Source of the DNA: Xenopus tropicalis
Lineage: Eukaryota > Chordata > Amphibia > Anura > Pipidae
Length of the DNA: 64,000 bases
NCBI RefSeq assembly: GCF_000004195.4
Contig: NC_030680.2
Span: 147,454,545-147,518,544 of the forward strand
Direction: 5' to 3'
The first letter of the stretch is position 1. Each line of letters starts with the position of its first letter. Position numbers and translations under genes: made by a program. A model generated the notes under the pieces. The model saw only the letters and a list, made by a program, of their open reading frames with translations, made no database searches and had not been told where the DNA came from. Below are positions 11,757-21,172 of the stretch, in pieces.

Positions 11757-12247
11757 TCGGTGGGCGGGGTCACCAAACCAGCGGATCTGTTTTTTACATG
11801 GTTAAATTATCGAACTTGTATAGGAACTTTGCTTCCGAGCAGCGGCCAGGATTGGCTACAGAACTCCCCACAGGCAGCTGTTTGTTTTATTTCAATGTAT
11901 TTAATAACATCAAAAAAAATCAGATCCAAGAGATTATTAAACAAATTTATCTGCAGTCAGACGGGGCAACGAGCGCCATACGTAATCCCCTCGCTTTGCC
12001 CCCGTGTATTCGCTGCTTTACTTCCGTGGAGACGTCTTTTCTTCTCAGATTGATAAGGAATTGCGGCTTTTCAAATTACTTTGTGTGGCTCGGGGGCCTG
12101 AAACAGCCGCGCTAAAAACAATACTTATTTGCTTTACTTCGGATTTATCATTTTGCCTCGGCTCTAACTTTCATTCCATTGTAGGAGAATCTGATGCCAG
12201 CAACAATATCCTTACTGTACAACATCACTGTAATGCGTTTGTTTTGT
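11757..12247. other. Unrecognised non-coding stretch
   Basis: No gene or repeat family recognised. An open frame of about 130 codons runs through 11649-12053 but starts inside the hAT-B fragment and shows no known domain, so I treat it as chance. Confidence 0.35.
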
Positions 12248-13273
12248 AACATAATAACATAGTAAGTTAGGTTGAAAAAAGACACACGTCCATCACGTTC
12301 AACCATAATGCCTATATATAACCTGCCTAACTGCCAGTTGATCCAGAGGAAGGCAAAAACCCCATCTGAACATAGTAACATAGTAAACTAGGTTGAAAAA
12401 AGACATACATCCATCACGTTCAACCATAATGCCTATATATAACCTGCCTAACTGCCAGTTGATCCAGAGGAAGGCAAAAACCCCATCTGAATATAGTAAC
12501 ATAGTAAGCTAGGTTGAAAAAAGACATACGTCCATCACGTTCAACCATAATGCCTATATATAACCTGCCTAACTACTAGTTGATCCAGAGGAAGGCAAAA
12601 CCCCCATCTGAATATAGTAACATAGTAAGCTAGGTTGAAAAAAGACATACGTCCATCACGTTCAACCATAATGCCTATATATAACCTGCCTAACTGCCAG
12701 TTGATCCAGAGGAAGGCAAAAACCCCATCTGAACATAGTAACATAGTAAGCTAGGTTGAAAAAAGACATATACGTCCATCACGTTCAACCATAATGACTA
12801 TATATAACCTGCCTAACTGCCAGTTTATCCAGAGGAAGGCAAAAACCCCATCTGAACATAGTAACAAAGTAATATAGTAAGTTAGGTTGAAAAAAGACAT
12901 ACGTCCATCACGTTCAACCATAATGCCTATATATAACCTGCCTAACTGCCAGTTGATCCAGAGGAAGGCAAAAACCCCATCTGAACATAGTAACATAGTA
13001 AACTAGGTTGAAAAAAGACATACATCCATCACGTTCAACCATAATGCCTATATATAACCTGCCTAACTGCCAGTTGATCCAGAGGAAGGCAAAAACCCCA
13101 TCTGAACATAGTAACATAGTAAGTTAGGTTGAAAAAAGACATACATCCATCACGTTCAACCATAATGCCTATATATAACCTGCCTAACTGCCAGTTGATC
13201 CAGAGGAAGGCAAAAACCCCATCTGAAGCCTCTCTAATTTGCCACAGAGGGGAAACAATTCCTTCCTGACTCC
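12248..13273 (-). mobile_element. CR1 3' tail, amplified into a 121-bp satellite (8 copies)
   Basis: Reverse complement of the 3' untranslated tail of the CR1 at 24180-24374. It shares ATCCAGAGGAAGGCAAAAAC, the CAACCATAATGCCTATA block, GTTGAAAAAAGACATACGTC, and the CATAGTAA tail octamer. GTTGAAAAAA occurs at 12271, 12392, 12513, 12634, 12755, about 12887, about 13008 and about 13129, giving a 121-bp period. Only the last unit continues into the upstream tail (CCTCTCTAATTTGCC, CCTTCCTGAC at 13261). So one truncated minus-strand CR1 tail had its last 121 bp amplified. Confidence 0.9.
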
Positions 13274-13467
13274 CTCCTTACAGTTTCTTTCTTGGTCTTG
13301 AAAGCATATTTCTTGCTTTTTATCCCCAAAACCAATATCGGTTGTGGGTGTGGAAATCCTTTATTATTATTATTGTTTTTGGCATAATAACAGGAAAAAT
13401 CCTAGATGTAGAGACCTAAACCTAGAGGTATGTCTCTCCCATAATGCTCTATGAGACAGAGCAGATG
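13274..13467. other. Short spacer, nothing recognised
   Basis: Spacer between the CR1 tail and Harb-B. Contains a (TTA)n-like stretch near 13362-13376. No gene. Confidence 0.4.
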
Positions 13468-13470
13468 TAA

Positions 13471-13879
13471 GGCTGATGCCACACGTGGCATTTTTACGAT
13501 GCGTATTTTCTAATTCTCTCGGCGGTTGAAAAACGCACAATATCATCATCCATAGAAATAACTTGAAAAGACTGGAAGCAAACCACACAATGCGGAAATA
13601 CGCTAGAAAACGCCTTAGCACGGATTTTTCAAGCGTAGGCAGAAATACGCCGTTATTTGCACAGCAAGCTATTCCTATGTATACGCAAAGGCAGCTGCCA
13701 GACCCAGCGGAAATACGCGGCGTTTTTTACTATTCCGCACTATTATCACCATGGAAACGGGATTTTCTACGTCACCAGTACTAGGCTGAAAACCGCCATA
13801 GTCAGGGGCTGTGTGGCTTGTGCAGCGTTTTTAGGCTGAGAAAATACGCAGCGTAAAAACGCCACGTGTGGCATCAGCC
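13471..13879. mobile_element. Harb-B MITE, complete (409 bp)
   Basis: Terminal inverted repeats GGCTGATGCCACACGTGGC and GCCACGTGTGGCATCAGCC, flanked by the 3-bp duplication TAA (13468-13470 and 13880-13882). A TWA-type 3-bp TSD is the hallmark of PIF/Harbinger elements. The TIR continues inward for about 30 bp (TTTTTACG / CGTAAAAAC). No transposase remnant; an open frame of about 70 codons inside is not recognisable. Confidence 0.88.
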
Positions 13880-13966
13880 TAAAGAATAACAGGGGCTGTG
13901 TTCACTTAGGCTGAAAAGCCAATACAGCTGCTGAGTCAAAACCTGTAGTAAAGGGGCGTGGCTAAG

Positions 13967-14156
13967 CAGGGCCGGAAGTAGGGGTAGGCAGAAGAGGCAG
14001 CTTATCATTATCGGTGGAGGCAATGACCGATAGAATCGGTGGATTAGCGGTGGAGGCAATGACTGATCATCGCGCTGCCCATTGGGGGGGCGGGGAGGTG
14101 GGCGGAGTTGGCCGACCGGGTTGCCTAGGGCGCCCGGTCGGCTTGGCCCGCCCCTG
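13967..14156. mobile_element. hAT-C MITE, complete (190 bp)
   Basis: Starts CAGGGCCGGAAGTAGGGG and ends GGCTTGGCCCGCCCCTG. It is flanked by a perfect 8-bp TSD TGGCTAAG (13959-13966 and 14157-14164). It contains two partial internal copies of GGTGGAGGCAATGACYGAT (near 14014 and 14051). The second copy in the window is at 58337-58565, in opposite orientation (TGGGCCAAGGCGA near its start). Confidence 0.88.
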
Positions 14157-14164
14157 TGGCTAAG

Positions 14165-14720
14165 AGTGAGCTCTCTGGGGCAGCTTGAAGAGAGCTGATG
14201 GGAAGAAAGAGACACACATTTGAAGAGCAGGGTTTTTTTATTTATTCCGACTGCCATTGAACCCGTCTGTTCTGGTTTTATAAGAATGAACGTCAAGTGT
14301 AAATATTTTTCAGCCATTTTATTGTCATTTACTTTTTTTTCCAGGAAAACCCTGCTGTGAATGGAACACAGGCATTTACCCGCTATAAATTATTATCCTG
14401 GGTATCGTTTCTGCCACTTGAGTGAATTCCCTCAGTGTTTATCAGAAGTGGACGTGTTCTTTAAAAAAAAAAAACATAAATAAGAAGGACGGACATATTT
14501 ATAGCACCAGGGCTAATTCTTTTTTCGCTTACCAACAGCCCCTGGGGCTGATTTCACAAATGCAGGTGTAAAAGCAAAGGGTTAAAATGGATACAAAATG
14601 AATCTTGAATTGACGCTCTCCGCAAGGGTACCTGAGCCCATACTTGCTTCTAGGCACTTGCTCTGCCTGCTTTCATTGTGAATGGGAACCCCATATCCCC
14701 AGCAGCCTGGACCTACCTGT
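14165..14720. other. Unrecognised non-coding stretch
   Basis: No gene or repeat recognised. Contains A-rich runs near 14462-14475. Confidence 0.35.
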
Positions 14721-15118
14721 AGTTGCGTCAAATTGGGCGCGGTCACGAAAAAATGGGCGTGGGCGTGTCAAAATTGGGTGCGGTTGTGTAAAAATGGGTG
14801 CGGTCGTGCCAAAAAAGACGCGGGCGACAAAAATGTTGAGCAACAAATGCGTTTCGCTGATTTTTCACCGTTTCGCGAATTAGGACAGATTCGCTCCTAA
14901 CTAATCACTATAAATGACCCCCACTGTTTTTTCCCCCATGAAACACTAATTGTCGCGAGTCAAATCGCGCGCGGTTGCGCTAAAAAGGGGCATCAAAAAA
15001 GGGCGGGTGACAAAAAATAGATGCTGGCGACAAAAAAGACGCGGGCGGCAAAAAAAAATCATGCGGCAAATGCGTTGCACAAATTTTTCGCTGTTTCGCA
15101 CAGATTCACTCATCACTA
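14721..15118. mobile_element. Two hAT-B fragments
   Basis: The first fragment (about 14721-14910) has the GGGCGCGGTCACG / GACAAAAATG interior and a worn right end (GACAGATTCGCTCCTAACTAATCACTA). The second (about 14953-15118) has CAAATCGCGCGCGGTTGCG, GACAAAAAATAGATGC and an intact right end CAGATTCACTCATCACTA. Left ends are missing in both. Confidence 0.7.
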
Positions 15119-15717
15119 TGAATGAGTAGTCATTACACAAAAAAATCAACATGGATTCAGCCAAGGCCAAACGCAGTCAACATCATCCAAATTCAATTTG
15201 TTTGGTCCGTTCTATCTCTGCCCTTTGATTCGCTGACAGAATGTTCCAATAATTCCCCGTATGAATGGCGCGGTGGGCTCCTGTTCCTATTGTGCCGAGT
15301 ACATGCCTGTGACCCCCCCCCCCTCTGCGCCTCTCGCCCAAACCTGCCCTTGACCCGGCGGCTCCATCCTTCCCACCACTCGACGGATCTCTTGCAACAT
15401 TCGGCGCCTTGATTGCATTATATGCAAGTTATATATTTGTGTCTCTTGGAACTGAGCCCCATCGAGCCGCGAGCGTCATTCTGCCTGAACGCCTTTAATC
15501 TCATCAGTTTAAATTACACGGTGTAAGGAGGTTATATGTCAATGAGGCGCATCCAAAAATACTTGCCAGAAAGCAGAGTTTCCCGCTCCGTCTCAATCTG
15601 TGAAATGTCTGGCTTGATATAATGGAGACACTGTCACTGATATAAACATGCGCCTAAAGTGCTCCGAATTCTATAGATTTAACTACTTTTTTTATCCCTA
15701 TGGTTGTAAGCAACTAT
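15119..15717. other. Non-repetitive stretch, no gene called
   Basis: Looks single-copy. C9 run near 15307-15318. No exon with supportable splice sites and coding frame. Confidence 0.35.
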
Positions 15718-15976
15718 TATGGTGGCCATACACGGTAAGATTTGCTCGTTTAGAGAGGTTGCCAAACGAGCAAATGTTTCCCCCCATATACCCATCTTGG
15801 GTGGGCGTTATCGTGCCCTAGCCAAACGATCTCATTGCAATAAAGGGGAAAGAAAAGTCAATATTGTCCCTAATCTGATGAAAAATCAAGCCTGTTTGAT
15901 CGACATCTGCCCAATTTTTGGCCGGATAACAGTTGAGGAGGGCCCCATACATGTGCAGATAAGCTGCCGATCTTAA
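15718..15976. mobile_element. Harb-A MITE, diverged or partial
   Basis: Left end TATGGTGGCCATACACGG matches the Harb-A terminus. The interior shares GATCGACATCTGCCCAATTTTTGGCC and GATAAGCTGCCGAT with the copies near 47812 and 48225. The right terminus is not intact, probably disrupted near the following hAT-B. Confidence 0.65.
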
Positions 15977-15996
15977 GAACACAAATTGGTTGTGAC

Positions 15997-16464
15997 TAGT
16001 GATAAGCGAATCTGTCCCATTTCGCTTCGCCGAAAAATTCACGAATCTTTCAAAAGATTCGCAAAACGGCGAAAATGCAGTGTGTCAAAAAAAGTGTTGC
16101 CTGTGACTATTCTTTTGTCGACCACGGCTATACTTTTGTTGCCCGTGACTATTTTTTTGTCGCCCGTGGCTATTCTTTTGTCACCCGTGGCTATTCTTTT
16201 ATCTCGTGGCTATTCTTTTGTCGCCTTTTGTTGCACGGCTATTCTTTTGTTGCCCGTGGCTATTCTTTTGTCGTGTGGCTATTCTTTTGTCACCTTTTGA
16301 CGCGCGGCTATTCTTTTGTTGCGCGGCTATTCTTTTGTCACCTGGGACTATACTTTTTTGATGTGGGACTATTCTTTTGACACAGGTGACAATTTTTAGA
16401 CGTGCAGCGAATTTTTCCGCTGCAAATTTTTTCATCCGTTTCGGATCCGTTTCATCCATCACTA
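15997..16464. mobile_element. hAT-B MITE with internal short-repeat expansion (468 bp)
   Basis: Left end TAGTGATAAGCGAATCTGTC, right end TTTCATCCATCACTA. Flanks GTTGTGAC and GTTGCTGA are an imperfect TSD (one indel). The interior 16100-16400 is a run of about 14 degenerate units of 17-24 bp of the type GTGGCTATTCTTTTGTCGCC, the purine/pyrimidine block that occurs one to three times in short family members. The same interior is expanded further at 34274-35172. Confidence 0.82.
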
Positions 16465-16510
16465 GTTGCTGATTCTCAAGAAGAGCAGCCCATAGGGGGT
16501 GTCTCTACAG

Positions 16511-16816
16511 CAGTGATCCCCAACCAGTGGCTCGGGGGTAACATGTTGCTCCCCAACCCCTTGGATGTTGCTCTCAGTGCCCCCAAACCAGGGAGTTATT
16601 TTTGAATTCCTGACTTGGGGGCAAGTTTTGGTTGAATAAAAACAAGATTTCCTACCAAATAAAGCCCCTGTAAGCTGATAGGGTGCATAGAGGCCCCTAA
16701 TAGCCAATCACAGCCCTTATTTGGCACCTCCATGAACTTTTATGGTGCTTGTGTTGCTCCCCAAGTCTTTTTACATTTGACTGAGGCTGCTGAGTAAGAA
16801 AGGTTGGGGACCCCTG
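16511..16816. mobile_element. hAT-D MITE, complete (306 bp)
   Basis: Starts CAGTGATCCCCAACCAGTGG and ends GGTTGGGGACCCCTG, with a perfect 8-bp TSD CTCTACAG (16503-16510 and 16817-16824). Shares the GAATAAAAACAAGATTTCCT and AGCCAATCACAGCCCTTATT blocks with 20520, 28289, 36635 and 44102. Non-autonomous. Confidence 0.92.
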
Positions 16817-16824
16817 CTCTACAG

Positions 16825-17559
16825 CTACAGTATAGAGGAAGCAGACCCTATGGTCCAGGCACCCATGTCCCCCAGGTAACTGCAGTTACATCACTGGTTG
16901 TGGGTGGATTAGGGTTGACTAAATGTAAGTGTATGTGGGCAAGTGTGAATATGTGATGCGGATATTTGCAGTGATGTCCATAGCTTATAACCGGCATGGG
17001 AACAGTGCAAGTAATAAATAAAAGAATAATAATAGACAAGTGGTTGAAGACAGGAGAGGAAGGAGGTCCCTGTAGAGCTGTAGGTACCAATAAACACAGG
17101 CAGGGATGGCAGTTAGAAGGGAAGCCTTAATATCAGGGTACAATGGAGAGGAACTGCACCTCTCTAACAACTCTGATATAATAACACACAGCAGAGAATT
17201 GTACTGTGACCCCGAGCACCACAAACACCCAGGATATAATTAATATGATGGCTGCCCATTCCTTCAAGTACAATCAGTTTCCCATTGCAATTATCCAACT
17301 GTTCAGGGTCATTTGATTTATGAGATGAAAATACTGTAAGAGGTTTTATACAAGTAACAAATGCAGCGAGCGAATCATACGTGTCCTTTGCCTTTCAGAA
17401 TGTGGCTGATTAGCTAGTAGTTTTCAGCTAATCTGATATTCTAACAACTCCCCCTGCCAACTGTGAAACAGGACTAGCTGTCTTATCCCTTATGGGGGGG
17501 CTGCCTGAAGTAAAGATCTGAGCAACTGTAAACACTTTAACCCAAGTGGCTGAAGTCCA
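16825..17559. other. Unrecognised non-coding stretch
   Basis: No gene recognised. Begins with TATAGAGGAAGCAGACCC (about 16834), an 18-bp match to 4021-4038. Otherwise no internal repeat found. Confidence 0.35.
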
Positions 17560-17917
17560 AACACCTACCTACTGTACTAACCCTAGGACCAGCTGGCTGA
17601 AGGCCAAAGGCTCAGCCCTACCTACTGACCTAACACTAGAACTAACTGGATGAAGGCCAAATTCAAGTTCCTACCTGCTGTACTAACCCTAGGGCCAGCT
17701 GGCTGAAGGCCAAAGGCCCAGCCCTACCTACTGACCTAACACTAGAACTAACTGGATGAAGGCCAAATTCCTGATCCTACCTGCTGTACTAACCCTAGGA
17801 TCAGCTGCCTGAAGTCCAAAGGCCCGGCCCTACCTACTGACCTAACACTAGAACTAACTGGATGAAGACCAAATTCATGTTCCTACCTGCTGTACTAACC
17901 CTAGGACCAGTTGGCTG
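17560..17917. repeat. 106-bp tandem array (about 3.4 copies)
   Basis: AACTGGATGAAGRCCAAATTC occurs at 17644, 17750 and 17856, exactly 106 bp apart. Each unit also holds CTGTACTAACCCTAGG and CCTACCTACTGACCTAACAC. The array abuts the 3'-ward edge of the CR1 fragment at 17918. Confidence 0.88.
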
Positions 17918-18722
17918 CCCTCACTGCCCTCACTGCCCTCACTGTGAAAAGTCCCCGACGCTGCTTCAAATGGAAACTCCGTTCCTCTAATCTAAAGTGG
18001 GAGGCCTTTGGTGCATTGATCGTTTTTATGGGAAAAAAGAACCCCCCCAACTGCCTATAATCCCCTCTAATGTACTTGTACAGAGTAATCATGTCCCCTC
18101 GCAAGCGCCTCTTTTCCAGAGAAAACAACCCCAACCTCGACAGTCTCACCTCATAGTTTAACCCTTCCATCCCCTTTACCAGTTTAGTTGCAGTCTCTGC
18201 ACTCTCTCCAGCTCATTAATATCCTTCTTAAGGACTGGAGCCCAAAACTGCACTGCCTACTCACTGTCACTGCCCCCCATACTCACTGTCACTGCCCCCC
18301 CATACTCACTGTTACTGGCCCCCATACTCACTGTTACTGGCCCCCATACTCACTGTTACTGCCCCCCATACTCACTGTAACTGCCCCCCATACTCACTGT
18401 CACTGCCCCCCATACTCACTGTCACTGCCCCCCATACTCACTGTAACTGCCCCCCATACTCACTGTCACTGCCCCCCATACGCACTGTAACTGCCCCCCA
18501 TACTCACTGTAACTGCCCTCCATACTCACTGTCACTGCCCCCATACTCAAGGTGAGGCCTTACCAGGGACCTATAAAGAGGCAAAATTATGTTCTCATCC
18601 CTTGAGTCAATGCCCTTTTTATACAAGACAGCACTTTATTTGCTTTAGTAGCCACAGAATGACACTGCCTGGAATTAGACAACTTGTTAATTACAAAAAA
18701 CCCCCAGATCCTTCTCCATTTA
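17918..18722 (-). pseudogene. CR1 reverse-transcriptase ORF2 fragment, degenerate
   Basis: Read on the minus strand, this covers the region after the polymerase core: a lysine-aspartate-leucine-glycine-valine block (about 18722-18690), the leucine-tyrosine-arginine / arginine-proline-histidine-leucine-glutamate-tyrosine region (about 18560-18545), then the C-terminal EKRRLRGDMITLYKYIRGDY (about 18120-18040). It matches the intact-frame CR1 at 22071-23591. Frame breaks occur near 18600, and a 22-bp array interrupts it (18262-18545). At its 3' edge GTGAGGGCA is triplicated in frame (17918-17945). Dead copy. Confidence 0.85.
18262..18545. repeat. 22-bp minisatellite inside a CR1 reading frame (about 13 copies)
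   Basis: Units of about 22 bp such as CCCATACTCACTGTCACTGC, with variation TCACTGC/TAACTGC and five to six C. It sits exactly where the CR1 frame would encode the conserved LEY(A/G)VQFW segment. The flanking CR1 sequence resumes on both sides (CTCAAGGTGAGGCC at 18546, GCAGTTTTGGGCTCC equivalent at 18240). It therefore arose by local expansion within the element. Confidence 0.85.
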
Positions 18723-18777
18723 GTCAAAATTTTATTAATAAAAATATGAGAAATGTCCCTATGGGGGCAGATTTATC

Positions 18778-18957
18778 AAAATGTGAGTTTAGAGCTTAAT
18801 ACGTAAGAATACGTTCTATTCATTCCTATGGGATTTTTAAAAGTGAATTTACGAAATGGTGAGTTCTGACTTTCACCCACTGATAACTACGCTTCTAAAA
18901 ATCCCATAGGAATGAATAGAACGTATTCTTACGTATTAAGCTCTAAACTCACATTTT
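18778..18957. repeat. Perfect 62-bp inverted repeat (foldback element)
   Basis: Left arm 18778-18839 and right arm 18896-18957 are exact reverse complements over 62 bp (for example GAGCTTAATACGTAAGAATA in the left arm), separated by a 56-base loop. The preceding GGGGGCAGATTTATCA is typical of a palindromic MITE. No coding content. Confidence 0.9.
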
Positions 18958-19964
18958 CATACATTTGTAATGTTTGTTCAAATACGTTCGGGACGCTGTG
19001 GCTTTTCCATAATTCAGAGCATTCTGGAAAGCAGGTTCCCGCACCCTAACTGGCATTTGCAGAAAAGTTTGGATCATCGGGAAAGTTACTCCGGCCAAAG
19101 CGAGCCAACTCCGACTCGATAGATTTCACATTTCAGTCAAAATTCAAATCAAAGGTTAAAATCTTCAGCATCTTTGGTTTCTTAATGCAGCCGGTTCCCT
19201 GGGGGAATATCCATCACAGCTAAACTTGTTAAGATTCCTGAGCTCCCTGAAGCGACTACTTCACAGGAATTCTAATAAAAAGCTCCATTCTGGGGCCGCT
19301 GGAAGCCGAAGTCTGAAGTGAGTGAGAAATGATTTTCATGCTTTTCACAACAAGACTCAAAAGCGAGAGGGAAGCCAAGTCATTAGGAACAGACTCGGAG
19401 ATTTCTCAGCTTCCCATGCTGACAACTTGCGCAAAAAAACATGAGAAAAAAACCCAAAATAGATTTCAAACTAAAGGTCGTGTATTCTCTGAACTAATCT
19501 GTGCCTATATTAGCCAATCACTCTGAGATTTCAAGGAGACATAGGATAAACAAACCCCTAACCCCGTAGGCAGTTATGAATAATATACGGTGCTGGTTTC
19601 CCTTTGGGCTAAACATTAATCCTATCTGTAACAATGGCCCCTTTATTAGGGCTCCCTATAGATCCTCTCAGGTCCCTGTCTGGGTTTCAAATGAGGGGTG
19701 GGCGTGTCCTAACAGCCCCTGCCAGAAGCACAGTAGAAGGGGAGTAGCCAATCACAGCCCTGCAGTCACACAAGCACAGACAGGCTTCCGTTCACTATCA
19801 GGTCAGACTAGCTGCTGATTGGTTCCTATCCTACAGTGCCGCCGCACCCCCTGCACAGCCTGGGAAAGGAGGCAGCAGGAAGTGGAACAGATGGGTGGGA
19901 CTAGTAGAGTTTTGGGGTCATTTCTCAATAAATCAGTCGGAAACACAACTTTTTTAATTACAAT
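18958..19964. other. Mostly unrecognised; a probable old repeat near 19620-19910
   Basis: No gene seen. 19700-19820 resembles 7766-7840, so part of it is an interspersed repeat of unknown class. 19000-19560 looks single-copy. Confidence 0.35.
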
Positions 19965-20190
19965 TAGTGATAAGCAAATCTGTCCCATTACGCTTCGCCA
20001 TATAATTTGCGAAACAACCAGAAAATTTGCGAAACGGCAAAAAATCCATGTCAATAATGTTTGTTGAGCGCTCTTTTTACGCCTGCGTCTTTTTTTTTTT
20101 ACGCAACTGCACCCAATTTGACGCGACTGCACCCAGTTAGACGCAACTGCACCCAATTAGACGCGACTGCCCCCAATTTGCCGCGACTGC
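19965..20190. mobile_element. hAT-B MITE, right end lost
   Basis: Left end TAGTGATAAGCAAATCTGTC at 19965, followed by the usual CGAAACAACC / GCGAAACGGC interior and a T10 run. Four tandem copies of about 19-20 bp of the type GACGCGACTGCACCCAATT lie at 20099-20190. No CATCACTA terminus follows. Confidence 0.75.
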
Positions 20191-20511
20191 AAATATGATA
20201 GCATCTATAGGTGCACAAGTAATTGGTTTACAACACAAGAAGGCACTGAGCACAACAATCCGGAAGGAGAAGGAACGGCCTTGGACTTAAGTACCTTCAA
20301 AGGACAAGTCAACCCAGACTATAATTTGTTACCTAATAAAACACAATTCTAAGCAACTTTGCAATACACATTCTTTATTTGTAAAGTTTGTTGACTTATT
20401 TGTATATATAATTGCCAATAAAAGCAGTGTCTGCCTGTCCCTTTCTATTCTCTGCCCTGGGGGCTCTGGATAGTTCATATGAAACAACTGTTGTTGTCAC
20501 TGTGAATGAGC
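20191..20511. other. Non-coding stretch, probable old repeat
   Basis: A segment around 20285-20410 (AAAGGACAAGTCAACCCAGA and following) looks like an interspersed repeat I associate with Xenopus, but there is no second copy in the window to prove it. No gene. Confidence 0.35.
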
Positions 20512-20519
20512 CCTTAGGG

Positions 20520-20815
20520 CAGGGATCCCCAACCTTTTTTACTGGTGAGCCACACTCAGATCTAAAAAGTGTTGGGGAGCCACACAAGCATGAAAAAAAT
20601 GTCTTTGGGGATGTCAATTAAGGGCTGTGATTGGCTATTTGGTAGCCCCATGGGGACTGCTGGCCTACAGGAGGCTCTGATTGGAGTAAAACAGGTGTCT
20701 TTGGTCTCCAAGCCAGAAATGTAAAAATGGCGCCTACTTTGAGGCCACTGGGAGCAACACCAAAGGAGGTTGTGAGCAACATGTTTCCCCCCGAGCCACT
20801 GGTTGGGAATCACTG
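20520..20815. mobile_element. hAT-D MITE, complete, reverse orientation (296 bp)
   Basis: Starts CAGGGATCCCCAACC and ends GGTTGGGAATCACTG, the inverse of the 16511 copy. Flanks CCTTAGGG and TCTTGGGG match at six of eight positions, an aged TSD. Contains the family's GGCTGTGATTGGCTATTTGG block. Confidence 0.82.
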
Positions 20816-20946
20816 TCTTGGGGCAATCATATACAATTGTGCCTATTGACAGTGGGGGACCATTCAGCCAACACCACCTTGAGCACCTCAAAGACTCCTT
20901 TATGGCTGCAATTGCGGTTAGTCAGTACATGAATTAACGTCAGTCT

Positions 20947-21165
20947 TTAAAGGAGAAGCAAAGGTTTAATCACTGGGGTGAGGGTGCAAAATGTTAGGCA
21001 CCCCCAGTGATCGTAATAACTTACCTGATACCCGGAGCCGGTGCTTCTGTTGGCAGAAATGTAAGGAGCACCCTGCTTCCCTCCCAAGATGGCGGGACCC
21101 ATGGCCCCAACGCTACATCTTTCCGTCATGTTTTGGCATTAAAATTCAAAATAACAATACGCCAG
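20947..21165. mobile_element. TTAA-type MITE fragment
   Basis: Begins TTAAAGGAGAAGCAAAGG and runs into a region with GGCACCCCCAGTGATCGT. I recognise TTAAAGG-AGAA starts as typical of TTAA-flanked MITEs in Xenopus. The other end is missing because the CR1 sequence begins near 21166. Confidence 0.45.
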
Positions 21166-21172
21166 AGACCCG

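Noticed and set aside
11649..12053. A 134-codon open frame
   Set aside because: It begins inside a hAT-B fragment, has no recognisable domain, and another frame is open over part of the same interval.
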